DNA of 64,000 nt. Source: Priestia aryabhattai B8W22 (GTDB taxonomy: Bacteria > Bacillota > Bacilli > Bacillales > Bacillaceae_H). The translations under genes and the position numbers were made by a program. Shown piece after piece: positions 25,084 through 33,025 of the stretch. Location of the stretch: assembly GCF_000956595.1 (NCBI RefSeq), contig NZ_JYOO01000020.1, positions 33,951-97,950 on the forward strand, given 5' to 3'. Below the pieces are notes generated by a model. It saw only the letters and a program-made list of their open reading frames with translations, searched no databases and was not told the origin of the DNA. Each line of letters starts with the position of its first letter. Position 1 is the first letter of the stretch.

Positions 25084-26091
25084 ATGAGCGTAAGTATTAA
25101 GGACGTGGCACTTAAAGCTGGTGTGTCAACAGCTTCTGTCTCACGAGTATTGACAAATAAACCTGGTGTTGGCGCGAAAACCGCAGAACGAATTCGTAAA
25201 GTAATGGAAGAATTAGATTATCGTCCTAATTTAGGAGCTAGAGGACTTGTTAAACAAAACACAGGAAATATTGCAGTTGTGGTTCCACGAGGATCATTTA
25301 TTTTGAACAATCCATTTTTTTCAACCGTTTTAGAAGGAATAGCGAAAGGAATCGACCAAACAGACTATAATATGATGATGTCATTTACCTCTTCTCAACA
25401 GAAGCGGTTGCTTGAAACTCAGGCTGTAGACGGGGTTATTCTTTTTGCACCTAGAAATGAGGAGCTAAGTCTAGAATGGTTAGAAAGTATTCGACTACCG
25501 ATTGTCGTAGTGGGGAGCTATTTAGAAGGATCTCCTTTCCCGTGCGTGCGACCGGATGATGAAGATGGTATCAAACAAGCAGTGGATGCTCTTTATCAGC
25601 TAGGACACCGGAATATCGGAATCGTAAATGGGCCGATGAGTTCCATGCATAGTGTCAGGTGTTTAAATGGATATAAAAAGAAAATGGATGAACTAGGTTT
25701 ACCTTTTTCTTCTGAAAACGTATTTGAGATTGATGAGTTTGACGCTTTAAAAGCAACAACAGAAGTAGCGACATTTTTAAAGAAACATAGTAACATTACA
25801 GCAGTCGTTTGCTCATCTGATTATTTAGCTATCGGTGTTATTAAGGCAGCCAACATGCTTGGACTATCTGTACCCAAAGATTTATCTGTGGTCGGGGCAG
25901 ATGATGTTCCGATTTCAGATTTTATCACACCTGCTTTATCTACAGTGCATGTCGATTTATTAGGTATTGGTCAAAGAGCAACCTCGATACTGATGAATAT
26001 GCTCGAAGGAAAACAGATTCGAAAAAAAGATGTCGTATTCAATATGGAGTATATTAACAGATCTACAACCGATAGTCCAAAACATAACTAA
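25084..26091 (+). CDS. LacI-family transcriptional regulator
   Basis: The 335-residue protein starts at ATG 25084, behind GGAGGTATG. The N-terminal HTH (IKDVALKAGVSTASVSRVL and the hinge PNLGARGL) is followed by a periplasmic-binding-protein-like effector domain. The conserved DGVILFAPR, GIVNGPMSS and SVVGADDVPISDF segments of that domain are present. It lies between the DapA-superfamily gene and the MFS porter and is the evident regulator of both. Its HTH matches the CG-centred palindromes at 23831 and 23972. The inducer is unknown. The promoter region upstream (25023-25083) is short. Confidence 0.93.
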   Translation: MSVSIKDVALKAGVSTASVSRVLTNKPGVGAKTAERIRKVMEELDYRPNLGARGLVKQNTGNIAVVVPRGSFILNNPFFSTVLEGIAKGIDQTDYNMMMSFTSSQQKRLLETQAVDGVILFAPRNEELSLEWLESIRLPIVVVGSYLEGSPFPCVRPDDEDGIKQAVDALYQLGHRNIGIVNGPMSSMHSVRCLNGYKKKMDELGLPFSSENVFEIDEFDALKATTEVATFLKKHSNITAVVCSSDYLAIGVIKAANMLGLSVPKDLSVVGADDVPISDFITPALSTVHVDLLGIGQRATSILMNMLEGKQIRKKDVVFNMEYINRSTTDSPKHN

Positions 26092-26251
26092 GATTCATAC
26101 CTAGGCTCTAAAAAGATTTTAGAGTCTACTATTTGCTGCCTTTAACTGTAAACCCTTTCATTGAATTCCTGATTTAATAAGTTTTGTTTTACGTATCTTA
26201 GGGTGATTGTCATTCCGATTTGAGGGAATTGTTATTAAGGAGGATTTATGT

Positions 26252-27655
26252 ATGAATACAGAATTGAACAGAAATTCTTCAGAACCTACTAAGAATATCA
26301 GCTATGATTACGAAGAAATTGGTTTGTCTAATCGTGCTACCGAACTGCTTACACGGATAGAAAGCGTTCCCTTTTCACGTTGGCATATTAAACCACGCGT
26401 AATTATGGGTTCAGCCACGTTTTTTGATGCTTTTGACGCGTTATCTCTGGCATTCGTTTTACCCGTGTTAATTGGAATATGGAATTTAACCCCTGGTCAA
26501 ATCGGTATTCTTATCGGTTCTGGATATCTTGGACAAGCAATTGGAGCTATCTTCTTTGGGTGGTTGGCGGAACGATTTGGACGTGTCTATAGTGCTAAAT
26601 GGACCATTTTTTTAATGTCAGTCATGAGTATTGCTTGTGCATTTGCAGGTAATTTTCATGCGCTACTGTGGCTACGGTTCGTACAAGGTATCGGAGTAGG
26701 TGGTGAAGTTCCTGTTGCTGCAGCTTATATAAATGAACTTTCAGTTGCACAAGGGCGCGGACGTTTTTTTATGCTATATGAAATGATTTTCCCTCTTGGG
26801 TTAATGATATCTGCACAGATTGGTGCTTTAGTTGTACCTAGCTTTGGATGGAAGTGGATGTTTTTAATCGGTGGTATCGGCGGGTTACTTGTTTTTTTAT
26901 TTTTCTTTAAGCTGCGTGAATCGCCTCGTTGGCTAATTTCAAAAGGCAGGTTTGACGAAGCAGAACGAGTAATTGAAGAGATTGAATCGAGTACAGATAA
27001 ACGTATAGAAGCAAAAATTAGTGCACCTCAAGCAGTAGTAAAAGGTAATTGGAGAGAATTGTTTTCCCCTTTTTACCGCAGTAGAACGTTAATTGTATGG
27101 ACACTTTGGTTTTCTTCCTACTTTGTTGCGAATGGGCTTAACAACTGGCTTCCAAGTTTATATAAAACCGTGTATAACCTTCCATTGGAGGAATCTCTAC
27201 ATGCAGCGTCACTAACAAATGTGATTCAAACAGTAGCTGTGTTTGCTTGCGCATTACTGATTGATAGAGTGGGACGTAAAAGGTGGGCAACTATTGCTTT
27301 TCTAGTTGTAGGATTACTTTTAACAACCCTTTGGTTTAACGGTGCCAAATCTGCTGAAAGTGTTATGTATTTAGGTTCAGCAGCATACGGCGTCATGGGA
27401 ACAATTACAGTTCTTCTCTATCTCTATACACCAGAAATTTATCCAACACGTATGAGAGTACTTGGAATCGCGTTTGCGACAGCATGGTTGCGACTAGCTT
27501 CGGCTATTGCTCCTACGATACTTGGCTTTGTGTTAGGGGCTAAGGGAATTACCTCTGTTTTTGTTCTGTTTGCTTGTGTAGCTGCAGTAGGTGCATTTAT
27601 GGCATTTAAGATGATTGAAACACGTGAAAAGGTTTTAGAAGATATTGCTCCATAA
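26252..27655 (+). CDS. MFS transporter, sugar/aromatic acid porter type
   Basis: The protein is 467 residues. ATG 26252 follows AAGGAGG with good spacing. Twelve membrane segments are visible. The motif GWLAERFGRVYSAKWT after helix 2 and RFVQGIGVGGEVPVAAAYINEL after helix 4 are typical of the SP/AAHS-like porters such as NiaP and benzoate carriers. The loop PRWLISKGRFDEAERVIEEIE also fits the SP family. A long hydrophilic N-terminus (about 55 residues) precedes helix 1. It probably imports the acid cleaved by the DapA-superfamily enzyme. It is the last gene of the cassette, with a terminator after it. Confidence 0.85.
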   Translation: MNTELNRNSSEPTKNISYDYEEIGLSNRATELLTRIESVPFSRWHIKPRVIMGSATFFDAFDALSLAFVLPVLIGIWNLTPGQIGILIGSGYLGQAIGAIFFGWLAERFGRVYSAKWTIFLMSVMSIACAFAGNFHALLWLRFVQGIGVGGEVPVAAAYINELSVAQGRGRFFMLYEMIFPLGLMISAQIGALVVPSFGWKWMFLIGGIGGLLVFLFFFKLRESPRWLISKGRFDEAERVIEEIESSTDKRIEAKISAPQAVVKGNWRELFSPFYRSRTLIVWTLWFSSYFVANGLNNWLPSLYKTVYNLPLEESLHAASLTNVIQTVAVFACALLIDRVGRKRWATIAFLVVGLLLTTLWFNGAKSAESVMYLGSAAYGVMGTITVLLYLYTPEIYPTRMRVLGIAFATAWLRLASAIAPTILGFVLGAKGITSVFVLFACVAAVGAFMAFKMIETREKVLEDIAP

Positions 27656-27670
27656 AAGAACGAGTTCAAA

Positions 27671-27702
27671 GAGATAAGGTTAAGCCAATCTTATCTCTTT
27701 TA
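27671..27702 (+). terminator. Intrinsic terminator
   Basis: GAGATAAG...CTTATCTC is followed by TTTTATTA. Confidence 0.75.
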
Positions 27703-27782
27703 TTAGTGAGTGCTGCTATTCATTTAGGAAAAAGAGTAAAGGTATAAATAAGAATGAAGAGTACAAGCCCTGTTTTGACTGA

Positions 27783-27920
27783 CATGAAGAGAAAAATATG
27801 ATGAAGTCTGCGCTGAAGACCGCACATAAACTTTTTGAAGAGCAGTATAAATAGATGGGGTGAATGATAGTTAAAAACAAGTATATGTTTTAAGAGAAGG
27901 GGTTTATCCTTCTCTTTTTT
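27783..27920 (+). pseudogene. Fragment of a DUF2262 gene plus its terminator
   Basis: The sequence is nearly the same as the segment of the DUF2262 gene around 23346-23405 (ATGATG, GTCTGCGCTGAAGACCGCACAT and following positions). It then jumps to the 3' flank of that gene, including the GAGAAGG...CCTTCTC terminator (27894-27914). The frame is truncated by a stop after about 20 codons. This is a decayed partial duplicate, not a gene. Confidence 0.75.
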
Positions 27921-27929
27921 TATTTAATC

Positions 27930-28060
27930 TCATCTTATATTCATTTTCTTATTTAATCTATACCCAGAGTATGTGCCACCAAATATGGCAACAAACATAA
28001 CGATCCAGATTCCTATCCACACCGAAATCGTATTAAAGCGTCCCTTTGCTACATGATTTT
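27930..28060 (-). pseudogene. Membrane-protein fragment
   Basis: The minus-strand frame reads GRFNTISVWIGIWIVMFVAIFGGTYSGYRLNKKMNIR and stops. This is one convincing membrane helix with a basic end, but there is no start codon or ribosome site, so it looks like the C-terminal end of a broken small membrane gene. Confidence 0.45.
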
Positions 28061-28089
28061 ATTAGGTATTTCTTTTTATCAAGCAGCTC

Positions 28090-28300
28090 CTTAATTGATT
28101 TTATCTTTTTCTGTTAAATTTAAAACTCACTATATAAGCTATTACTAACAAAATAACAGAATACTATTTTTTATGTGAAAAAGTTCTAAAGCCCGAGGAC
28201 CATATTTGTGCAAATTCACCAGGTAAGATAGTTCACCATCGTTCACTTTAACCGTTAGAAAAAGAGGTGATGAGGCATAGAAGAAATAAGGTTTCCTTCG
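28090..28300 (-). pseudogene. Decayed copy of the small membrane gene at 21858-22100
   Basis: By eye the minus strand aligns over about 200 bp with the 21858-22100 gene, with shared HKYGP, WALG-like and SLVIAYI codons, but with several frameshifts and lost codons. It lies on the opposite side of the 23.7-27.7 kb cassette from the intact copy. Confidence 0.65.
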
Positions 28301-28420
28301 TAAAGTAAATATTTTCACATCAAAATGGGTCATTGACAAAGAAAGTTCAGAAAAATATAATACTTATTATATTCTAATATTTTAATGCTTAAATGTTTAA
28401 AAGCAGCTAGGAGTTTACAT

Positions 28421-29854
28421 ATGACTCATACATTATCCTTAAATTCTTTATGCAGGCTTCATACAAATCTAGCAGAAGTCGATATTCAAAAGATTGATGA
28501 AGTTGCTAAAAATTTGCCGCTTATTGCTGATTTAAACCGAGCAAATGTGTTTATCGATTGTTTAACAAAAGAAGGACAGCATGCAGTTGTAGTGGCAGAA
28601 GCTGCACCAGAAACTGCACCGTCAGTTTATGAACGTCCAGTGGCAGGGAAATTTGTGTACGAAGCGTTTGAACCAGCAGTATTTTACACGCTGAAAAATG
28701 GAAAACCGATGTCTTTAAATCGCGCCTTAACACAAGAAGGAAAAACGGTAGAACAAAGTGTGGTTCCTATTAAAGGATTTAATAATCGTGTAATTGCTAC
28801 ATTGATTATGGAAAAAGATATCAGTGAAATGGTTGAACGTCAAGAAAAAATGAAAACGTTATCAAACACAAATGACACGTTAAGCGAAATTTTAATGGAG
28901 ATGACAGAAAATGCTTCGCTTATTCCAGAGTTTATTGGAGAGGCCCTTTTCTTTATTGATCCTAATTTAAACATTCTATATTTTAATTCAGCTGCTTTCA
29001 ATTTGGTTTCTGAAGTCTGTTCCTCAGAATGTAAGGTAGGGAATCAAATCATCGAATATTTCCCTTGTTTAGAAGAGTTATTTTATCATCCAGAAAAGTT
29101 GTTTATGCAAGAAGTGACTATTTTGAATAAGGTATTTCAAGTCAAAAAAGTTAGTTTAAAACAAGAAAGCTCAACGAATGGTGCTTTTATTACATTTCGA
29201 GATATGACTGAACTTAGAGAGCGAGAAAGAGAACTTGTTGTCAAATCAGTCATGATTCAAGAAATTCATCATCGTGTCAAAAATAATTTACAGACTATTG
29301 CGAGTTTATTGCGTCTTCAGATGAGAAGGGGCCTTCCTGAAGAAAGTAAGGCTCATTTTGTCGAGAGTCTTAACCGGATTTTAAGTATCGCTTCTGTGTA
29401 CGAGATTATTCTTTCCAACTCTAGTGTAGACAATGTAGATATTCTTAGTTTGATTGAGAAAATTGGTAATATGCTAGTGTATAGCGCCACGGATGAAAAT
29501 AAAAATATTTCAATTGAATATTCGGGCACTCAGCTTTTTACAGAGTCGGATAAAGCTGTCTCTATAGCATTAATTATTAATGAGCTTATTCAAAACTGTA
29601 TGAAACATGCGTTTAAGGGGCGAGAAGAAGGTAACATTCACGTTTCTTTTCAACAGAATAACCATGAGATAGAGGTTATAATTAAAGATAATGGTATTGG
29701 GTACTCAAAAGAAGCCAAGCCATCTTTAGGGTTAGATATAGTTACCATGATGGTCACTCACGATTTATCTGGTCAATTTTCAATTGAGAGAACTTCAAAT
29801 GGCACCATGGCATTAGCTAGGTTCCCATTAGAAAGAGGGGGACACCATGACTAA
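28421..29854 (+). CDS. eutW: EutW-type sensor histidine kinase
   Basis: The protein is 477 residues. ATG 28421 is preceded by TAGGAG; the ATG at 28385 has no site. An N-terminal PdtaS/EutW-type sensor region (about 1-135) is followed by a PAS-like domain (about 165-265). Then comes a HisKA_2 dimerisation domain with IQEIHHRVKNNLQTIASLL (phospho-acceptor at His283/284), and an HATPase with NELIQNCMKHAF and IKDNGIGY. It has no membrane segments, so it is cytosolic. In Enterococcus and Listeria EutW detects ethanolamine and phosphorylates EutV. Its end overlaps eutV by 8 bp, and the whole eut locus follows. Confidence 0.92.
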   Translation: MTHTLSLNSLCRLHTNLAEVDIQKIDEVAKNLPLIADLNRANVFIDCLTKEGQHAVVVAEAAPETAPSVYERPVAGKFVYEAFEPAVFYTLKNGKPMSLNRALTQEGKTVEQSVVPIKGFNNRVIATLIMEKDISEMVERQEKMKTLSNTNDTLSEILMEMTENASLIPEFIGEALFFIDPNLNILYFNSAAFNLVSEVCSSECKVGNQIIEYFPCLEELFYHPEKLFMQEVTILNKVFQVKKVSLKQESSTNGAFITFRDMTELRERERELVVKSVMIQEIHHRVKNNLQTIASLLRLQMRRGLPEESKAHFVESLNRILSIASVYEIILSNSSVDNVDILSLIEKIGNMLVYSATDENKNISIEYSGTQLFTESDKAVSIALIINELIQNCMKHAFKGREEGNIHVSFQQNNHEIEVIIKDNGIGYSKEAKPSLGLDIVTMMVTHDLSGQFSIERTSNGTMALARFPLERGGHHD

Positions 29855-30419
29855 ACGAATTATAATTGTTGAAGATGAGTCAATTGTACGACTAGATTTA
29901 TCAATGATGCTCTCTGATAATGGTTATGAAATAGTAGGAGAAGCCGGAGATGGTGAAAAAGCGGTTGAATTAGCTTTTTCACTAAAGCCAGATCTAATTA
30001 TTATGGATATAAAAATGCCTAAGTTAAATGGACTAAAAGCAAGTGAAATTATTTCAAATAAATATAATATTCCTATTCTGCTGTTGACAGCATACAGTCA
30101 GAAGGAGTTTATTGATAAAGCGAAAAAAGCGAATATAGTAGGCTATTTAGTAAAACCAATCTCTGAATCCAATTTAATTCCAGCAGTTGAAATTGCTTTA
30201 CAACAAGCAGAAAATGCAAAAATGTATGAGCAAAAAGTTCAGGAAATGAATAATGAACTGAAGAAACGAAAAATTGTTGAAAAAGCAAAAGGAATTTTAA
30301 TGGATAAATATAATTTAACAGAAGATCGTGCTTTTAAAAAAATGCGGACTATTAGCATGAAAAAGCAGGTTACACTAGAGAAGTTAGCAAAACACATCAT
30401 TGAGAAATATGGAACTTAA
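29847..30419 (+). CDS. eutV: EutV ANTAR-domain response regulator (antiterminator)
   Basis: The protein is 190 residues. The receiver domain shows the acidic pocket (E9, D10, E11), phospho-acceptor D54 in IIMDIKMPK, T81 and K103. A coiled linker (about 118-130) leads to the ANTAR RNA-binding domain (about 130-190), with KRKIVEKAKGILMDKYNLTEDRAFKKMR. Phosphorylated EutV dimerises and binds paired hairpins with AxxGxx hexaloops, preventing terminator formation. Two candidate targets are found downstream, at 30444 and 32886. It is translationally coupled to eutW. Confidence 0.95.
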   Translation: MTKRIIIVEDESIVRLDLSMMLSDNGYEIVGEAGDGEKAVELAFSLKPDLIIMDIKMPKLNGLKASEIISNKYNIPILLLTAYSQKEFIDKAKKANIVGYLVKPISESNLIPAVEIALQQAENAKMYEQKVQEMNNELKKRKIVEKAKGILMDKYNLTEDRAFKKMRTISMKKQVTLEKLAKHIIEKYGT

Positions 30420-30443
30420 CCTCACTATACAAGTAAATAGTTT

Positions 30444-30496
30444 GAGCAAAGGTGCTTAGTGGTTTTAAGTGATAAAAAACCACCTGGCACCTTTTT
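30444..30496 (+). promoter_or_regulatory. EutV-responsive leader: AAAGGT hexaloop hairpin overlapping a terminator
   Basis: GAGC-AAAGGT-GCTT (30444-30457) is a hairpin with a six-base loop having A at position 1 and G at position 4, the ANTAR consensus. Its 3' part overlaps the 5' arm (AGGTGC, 30450-30455) of a terminator that pairs with GCACCT (30487-30492) and ends in TTTTT. The two folds exclude each other, so bound EutV would allow transcription into eutH. A less certain first hairpin (CTCA...TGAG) could be formed just upstream. Confidence 0.65.
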
Positions 30497-30567
30497 GTCT
30501 TTTTTAAGGGAATAATTTTAATCTTTCTCTAGTAGCAAAGCTCTTAACAGGTTACTTCATACGCTTT

Positions 30568-30601
30568 AAATAGATAGAAATAGTTAAACTATTATCTATT
30601 T
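30568..30601. repeat. Nested inverted repeat before eutH
   Basis: AAATAGATA pairs with TATCTATTT, and inside it AATAGTT pairs with AACTATT. It ends about 20 bp before the eutH ribosome site. It may be an operator or a second RNA structure. Confidence 0.45.
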
Positions 30602-30633
30602 AAATAAAAATCATCATATAGGGGGAATTGGGT

Positions 30634-31860
30634 GTGGTTATCATCGGGAAAATCGTGATTTATATTATCATGACTTGTGCAGTGTGTGGGGCTATTGCTG
30701 CGATTAGAAATAGTGATGAAGGGTTAGGAAAGCAATTCATGGAAGGATTGCATTCTATCGGGTATATTTTTATACCAGCGGCTGGTATTATGGCTGCAAC
30801 TCCATATCTTTCGTGGTTTATTAGTACGGTATGCGGTCCTTTTTTCTCAGCTATTGGGGCAGACCCTGCTATTGCTGCCACCTCTATCTTAGCAACGGAT
30901 ATGGGAGGATATCAATTAGCACACGTATTAAAAGAGTCGTATGAAGGATGGGTCATGGCCATGATAGTAGGATTTATGGCCGGAGCAACCATTGTATTTT
31001 CGATTCCAGTAGGACTTGCCATGCTTGATAAACGCGACCATAAATATATGGCGCTGGGCGTTATGTCAGGTGTGTTAACGATTCCTATCGGTGCTTTTAT
31101 TTCAAGTGTTTTGATTATGGTAACCAATTCTGATGTGCGTGAAATTATTTCCACTACCAGTGATTCAACATACGAATTTACGCTAAGTTATTTAAAAATT
31201 ATTTTGAATTTATCTCCACTTTTATTATTTGTTGTTCTATTAGCGGTAGGACTATATTTCCTGCCTGATTTAATGATTAAAGGATTTATGTGGTTTGGGC
31301 GTATCATGGATGCTGGAATTAAGCTAGTTCTTGTTTTCTCCATTGTTGAAATTTTTACGGGCTTATTCTCTCATTTATTTGGAAGCTGGGGATTTCATCC
31401 AATCATGGCGGATAAAGCCGATCAATTTCGTGCGCTAGAAACAGCAGGTTATATTGGAATCATGCTTGCTGGTGCATTTCCAATGGTTTATTTGCTTCAA
31501 AAATATGCAGGAAAGCCGCTTGAAGCTTTAGGGAAAAAACTCGGATTAAGTAAAGAAGGAAGTGCAGGTATTTTAGCTACGATTGCTAATATTTTAGCGA
31601 TGTTTAAGCTCATTCGCAGCATGCCTCCAAAAGACAAAGTTATTAATATTTCGTTTGCAGTTTGCTCGGCATTTTTATTAGGAGATCATTTATCTTTTAC
31701 AGCCAATTTTCAGCCGACATTAATTCTTCCAGTTATTATCGGGAAGTTCTCAGCAGGTTTAATAGGCATTGGTTTAGCATATTGGCTATCTGTTCCAAAA
31801 GCCTTAGAGCTAGAAAAAAGGATCGCGAAGCAGGCATTATTGGAAAAGACGAGTACTTAA
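30634..31860 (+). CDS. eutH: Ethanolamine permease EutH
   Basis: The 408-residue membrane protein has about 11 hydrophobic segments. GTG 30634 lies eight bases after GGGGG and is preferred over TTG 30628. EutH-type features are the early AGIMAATPYLSWFI segment, the ATDMGGYQLA motif near residue 90 and the C-terminal LLGDHLSFTANFQP stretch. EutH facilitates ethanolamine uptake, most important at low pH or low concentration. It is the first structural gene after the EutV-responsive terminator, and eutS and eutP follow. Confidence 0.95.
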   Translation: MVIIGKIVIYIIMTCAVCGAIAAIRNSDEGLGKQFMEGLHSIGYIFIPAAGIMAATPYLSWFISTVCGPFFSAIGADPAIAATSILATDMGGYQLAHVLKESYEGWVMAMIVGFMAGATIVFSIPVGLAMLDKRDHKYMALGVMSGVLTIPIGAFISSVLIMVTNSDVREIISTTSDSTYEFTLSYLKIILNLSPLLLFVVLLAVGLYFLPDLMIKGFMWFGRIMDAGIKLVLVFSIVEIFTGLFSHLFGSWGFHPIMADKADQFRALETAGYIGIMLAGAFPMVYLLQKYAGKPLEALGKKLGLSKEGSAGILATIANILAMFKLIRSMPPKDKVINISFAVCSAFLLGDHLSFTANFQPTLILPVIIGKFSAGLIGIGLAYWLSVPKALELEKRIAKQALLEKTST

Positions 31861-31963
31861 GTTCAGCAGCTGAAGAAAATGAAGAGGCAGAAGAAAAAAG
31901 CAGTAAGACACAAGTGATGTAAGTATTGTATAGAGTTTGTACGATAAGGGAGAGGTAATTTTT

Positions 31964-32305
31964 ATGAGTGAAGAAAAAAAGCGTTTTATCCAAGAGTTTG
32001 TTCCTGGAAAACAAATTACATTGAGCCATTTAATTGCAAATCCAGATCCGGATATGTTCGAAAAATTAGGTATACAGCAAGAAGGAGCTCTAGGCATTCT
32101 AACATTGACTCCCAGTGAGACCGTTATTATTGCAGGTGATTTGGCTACAAAAGCTGCACATGTTCAATTAGGTTTTTTAGATCGTTTTACAGGAAGTCTT
32201 GTTATTGTGGGGAGCGTTTCAGAAGTAGATATGGCCATGAGAGAAATCAATCGTTTTCTCTCCGAAACATTAGGTTACACACCTTCAATTATCACAAAAT
32301 CCTAA
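31964..32305 (+). CDS. eutS: Microcompartment shell protein EutS
   Basis: The protein is 113 residues from ATG 31964, behind GGGAGAGG. It is a single circularly permuted BMC domain, with FVPGKQITLSHLIANP at the start and LTLTPSETVIIAGDLATKAAHVQLGFLDRFTGSLVIVG, as in EutS and PduU. EutS forms bent hexamers in the shell of the ethanolamine compartment. It is followed 24 bp later by eutP. The 100-bp gap after eutH holds no terminator, so eutH, eutS and eutP are likely co-transcribed. Confidence 0.95.
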   Translation: MSEEKKRFIQEFVPGKQITLSHLIANPDPDMFEKLGIQQEGALGILTLTPSETVIIAGDLATKAAHVQLGFLDRFTGSLVIVGSVSEVDMAMREINRFLSETLGYTPSIITKS

Positions 32306-32329
32306 TTGTATAGTAGGAAGGGGAGACTT

Positions 32330-32830
32330 ATGCATAAAAAAAACAGAGCCATGCTCATTGGCTCAATTGGTGCCGGTAAATCGACATTAACAAATGCTCT
32401 GCTTGGAAAGCCGGTCGAGGCAGTTAAAACACAAGCTTTAATCTATTATGATTGGATCGTTGATACACCTGGAGAATATGTTGAAAATCCTTTTTTTTAT
32501 AAAAATATTATGGCAACCGCTCTTGAAGTTACACATGTGTTATATTTGCACGACGCTACAAAGAAAAAGACATTCTTTCCACCCAATTTTAGTACAGGTA
32601 TTAATAAGTTAGCTATTGGGGTCATTACAAAAAGTGATGCAGAAGATGCTGATGTGAGCTTAGCTATCAAAAAAGCAAGACAAGTAGTTGTAAATGGTCC
32701 TATTGTTGTCACTTCTTCCCTTAATAAAGAAGGGCTTGAAGAGATTCGAGCTTTGGTACAGTGCCAGTCTTTACAAGAGATGAAAGAGTGTAGTGATAAT
32801 TGGAAATCGAAAACTATTATTTTTAAATGA
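32330..32830 (+). CDS. eutP: EutP/PduV-family GTPase
   Basis: The 166-residue P-loop protein starts at ATG 32330, behind GGAAGGGGAG. The Walker A motif GSIGAGKST is at about residues 10-18, switch region VDTPGEY at about 44-50 and NKxD-like TKSDAED at about 103. EutP/PduV proteins are small Ras-like GTPases or acetate-kinase-like factors associated with microcompartments; the exact role is debated. It is the last gene before the second regulated terminator at 32891. Confidence 0.93.
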   Translation: MHKKNRAMLIGSIGAGKSTLTNALLGKPVEAVKTQALIYYDWIVDTPGEYVENPFFYKNIMATALEVTHVLYLHDATKKKTFFPPNFSTGINKLAIGVITKSDAEDADVSLAIKKARQVVVNGPIVVTSSLNKEGLEEIRALVQCQSLQEMKECSDNWKSKTIIFK

Positions 32831-32885
32831 AAACCTTTACATTTTGTAAGAAATCAGTTATATTCTAAATATACAAAAAAATTAC

Positions 32886-32946
32886 GGGCAAAGGCGCCTT
32901 ATACAGCTATCTTTCAGGAGATAGTTCGTATGAGGTGCCTTTTTTA
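32886..32946 (+). promoter_or_regulatory. EutV-responsive leader before eutA: AAAGGC hexaloop hairpin overlapping a terminator
   Basis: GGGC-AAAGGC-GCCT (32886-32899) has the same A1/G4 six-base loop and stem length as the site before eutH. It overlaps the 5' arm of a long terminator (AAGGCGCCTTATAC pairing with GTATGAGGTGCCTT via two G-U pairs, with an inner CTATCT/AGATAG stem) ending in TTTTTT. Formation of the small hairpin would prevent the terminator and let eutA to mdh be transcribed. Confidence 0.7.
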
Positions 32947-33025
32947 TTTGACTAAAACACGACTAATTAGCAATCAGTAATGACTAAAACCTTTTGCTGA
33001 TTGAAGGTTGGCGAGGTGGAGGGAT

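Noticed and set aside
28145..28339. 64-codon minus-strand frame as a real gene
   Set aside because: It overlaps a frameshifted, decayed copy of the 21858-22100 gene and has no ribosome site.
28300..33000. Cobalamin riboswitch in the eut leader regions
   Set aside because: I looked for a B12-box-like conserved core and found none; only terminators and hexaloop hairpins are visible.
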